A DNA stretch of 64,000 bases from JAJEFO01 sp965209045 (GTDB lineage: Bacteria > Pseudomonadota > Alphaproteobacteria > Rhodobacterales > Rhodobacteraceae). Shown here piece after piece: positions 62,672-64,000 of the stretch (position 1 is the first letter of the stretch; each line of letters opens with the position of its first letter). Where the stretch lies: NCBI GenBank assembly GCA_965209045.1, contig CBDBPW010000002.1:1255452-1319451 (forward strand). Reading direction: 5' to 3'. Under the pieces are notes generated by a model. That model had not been told where the DNA came from, did no database searches, and was given only the letters and a program-made list of their open reading frames with translations. The position numbers and the translations under genes are program-made.

Positions 62672-64000
62672 TCACTGTGAAGAAATAACGGCTGCATCAG
62701 TTGGCTGCATCTTCCAGACTTTGGTCGCGGGATATTCGATCTCCGTGAGATGCTTAGCAACATCGACGCCAACAAGAGTTTCCGTTCTTGATGCCAAGGG
62801 ATGAAATGAAGGTGCGTGGGTAGTCCAGCGCCCTTCACTGTCGCAGTGATGGTGTGCAGCGCCGGATATGAAGTGCTTGGGTAAGGGTAATGTTGCTCGA
62901 GGATTGTGGTAAACGTCCAACCCCTCGACCCAGGTTTCGTCATAGCCATCTGCGTTTACAACCGCCTCAAAGGCTGCAGGATTGGTCGCGTCTGGATCGT
63001 GATTCACGCATGTTCCTGAGCGCACCATCAGAAGATCATCATTATGGAAACCGGCTAGCATGCCCATCCGGTTGAACTTTGAGATTGTCCCCGCCGTGGT
63101 CGAAATGACGGCGCTGACGTTTTTGGCATCTGGAATGTCGAAGAAGCCCGACGGTATAACCTTGGCTTCCCAGCGGTGTTCGGAAATCTTCGTCGGCAGG
63201 CAAAGCACGTTGCCTTGATCGTCATGCGCTGCTTCGTAAGAAAACCCGTAGAGATACCGTTCAAGGGCAGAGCGCGAATTGACCATAGAGCCAGGGGAGG
63301 AGAAATCTGCGATTGCAAAGACGAGCGGGATGCCCGCAATCTCTCGCTGCTCCCAGTACTTCTTCTTTAGCTTGCTGAACAATGGACTGCCAAACTTTAT
63401 CGGCATGTAGTCTTGCAAGTATGCTGCTATCTGTTCGGCTGTTTCCGTCGGCGGAGGCACGACGACCTTCTTTCCATGCCGTGTCGGACCCACGGTCACC
63501 GCTTCTATCGCGATTTGTCCTGCAAGGCCATGCCCGATGAAATCGGGCACCGCGTGAGCACGATCAAGGACATAACCGAGTTCGGTCAGCATCGCGAAGA
63601 GGTAGAGTTCCCACATTCGCTGATCAAAACCGGCCGACTGAAATTGCTCCACAAAATTCCCGTCGAGGTCTTCGTGCCACCGCATCATGGGTTCGACAAT
63701 GCTGCGGGCTGGCAAAAACGCCGCGTCCGATGATAAGATCCGGAAGGCCGGGTGCAGGTCCTCAGGCGCGTGCAGAGGTGAAAAGAAATCTACCGGAACG
63801 CCCCTTTCGTCACCCTGATGATGGAAGTCTTCAGGTGCATCCAGCAGTTCGTTCATGAGTTTGTCGAGGCAAGTCGCTGCTTGCCCTAGTGTCTCAAAGA
63901 ACTTCGTCATGGATGTCCAGCGAAATCGCAACTTCTTGTCTGGGCCCATGACTATGCCAACATAGTCGCCGTCCTGGCGATCGCGTACGAGGAGGCCAAG
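62672..64000 (-). CDS. Putative PD-(D/E)XK-type nuclease-like protein, 5' end beyond the window
   Basis: The frame is open to the right edge; codons upstream of the ATG at 63949 (LLVRDRQDGDYVGIVMGPDK) read as continuous protein, so the true start lies outside. The visible 443 residues include FDQRMWELYLFAMLTELGYV, then AVPDFIGHGLAGQIAIEAVT. The helix Glu, PD and E.V spacing matches a PD-(D/E)XK nuclease core. The C-terminal half has PGSMVNSRSALERYLYGFSY and AVISTTAGTISKFNRMG. No family name could be assigned. It lies beside a caspase-like gene across the transposon, so both may belong to a defence locus. Confidence 0.55.
   Translation of the reverse strand, partial: LGLLVRDRQDGDYVGIVMGPDKKLRFRWTSMTKFFETLGQAATCLDKLMNELLDAPEDFHHQGDERGVPVDFFSPLHAPEDLHPAFRILSSDAAFLPARSIVEPMMRWHEDLDGNFVEQFQSAGFDQRMWELYLFAMLTELGYVLDRAHAVPDFIGHGLAGQIAIEAVTVGPTRHGKKVVVPPPTETAEQIAAYLQDYMPIKFGSPLFSKLKKKYWEQREIAGIPLVFAIADFSSPGSMVNSRSALERYLYGFSYEAAHDDQGNVLCLPTKISEHRWEAKVIPSGFFDIPDAKNVSAVISTTAGTISKFNRMGMLAGFHNDDLLMVRSGTCVNHDPDATNPAAFEAVVNADGYDETWVEGLDVYHNPRATLPLPKHFISGAAHHHCDSEGRWTTHAPSFHPLASRTETLVGVDVAKHLTEIEYPATKVWKMQPTDAAVISSQ

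Noticed and set aside
1..64000. CRISPR array, replication origin, rRNA or tRNA genes
   Set aside because: No regularly spaced short direct repeats with unique spacers, no clustered DnaA-like boxes and no rRNA or tRNA sequence were seen on reading both strands.

Overview
The window is GC-rich DNA of a Gram-negative bacterium. Outer-membrane autotransporter-like and TbpB-like surface proteins, a HipBA module, DUF6499/DUF2285 and AbiJ-type accessory genes, and three-recombinase (RIT), IS91 and Tn3 elements fit an alphaproteobacterium. No rRNA, tRNA or conserved housekeeping gene is present, so the assignment rests on gene style only. The abundance of transposase debris and giant modular secreted proteins would suit a host- or surface-associated lifestyle; this is inference.

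Left part (1-16.5 kb). An intact AT-richer IS1595-family transposon (817-3631) has 74-bp inverted ends and an exact 8-bp target duplication. It carries passenger genes for two small proteins, one exported protein and a 19-residue hydrophobic peptide. It sits inside the end of an older transposon whose other end (3750-3878) has four spaced repeats. Next come a Tn3 transposase fragment, an intact hipBA operon (4554-6363), an AbiJ-type fragment with a nonsense codon, an IS transposase N-terminus and a frameshifted DUF6499/DUF2285 gene. A minus-strand operon (12241-8635) encodes a secreted protein and a TbpB-like lipoprotein. Behind it lies the wreck of a metabolic island (thiamine-diphosphate enzyme fragment, intact acyl-CoA dehydrogenase, LysR fragment) and a Uma2 nuclease-like gene.

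Middle (16.5-40.5 kb). One enormous minus-strand gene (37114-16488) encodes a modular surface protein of about 6,860 residues: signal peptide, many Ig-like, cadherin-like and Fn3-like repeats, a Calx-beta domain and a C-terminal autotransporter-type barrel. It is split into two frames by an exact 44-bp tandem duplication at 26042-26129; removing one copy restores a single frame. A further secreted protein follows at 40153-38705. Three of the secreted-protein genes share two conserved upstream DNA blocks.

Right part (41-64 kb) is a stack of mobile elements. It contains IS fragments; an outer RIT element (43111-51575, perfect 84-bp inverted repeats); inside it a complete inner RIT element (46706-50395, 69-bp inverted repeats) plus the tail of a third; an IS91-type element with its own tyrosine recombinase (51617-54188); and a group II intron whose reverse transcriptase is split by a serine-recombinase element (54911-57141). 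An IS4 remnant, a truncated caspase-like DUF6642 gene, a resolvase-less Tn3-type transposon (59401-62548) and an incomplete gene with a PD-(D/E)XK-like motif running off the right edge complete it. The most notable observation is that both flanks of the inner RIT are the same 17-bp ritB segment in opposite orientation, implying that RIT elements recombine into one another's ritB gene.
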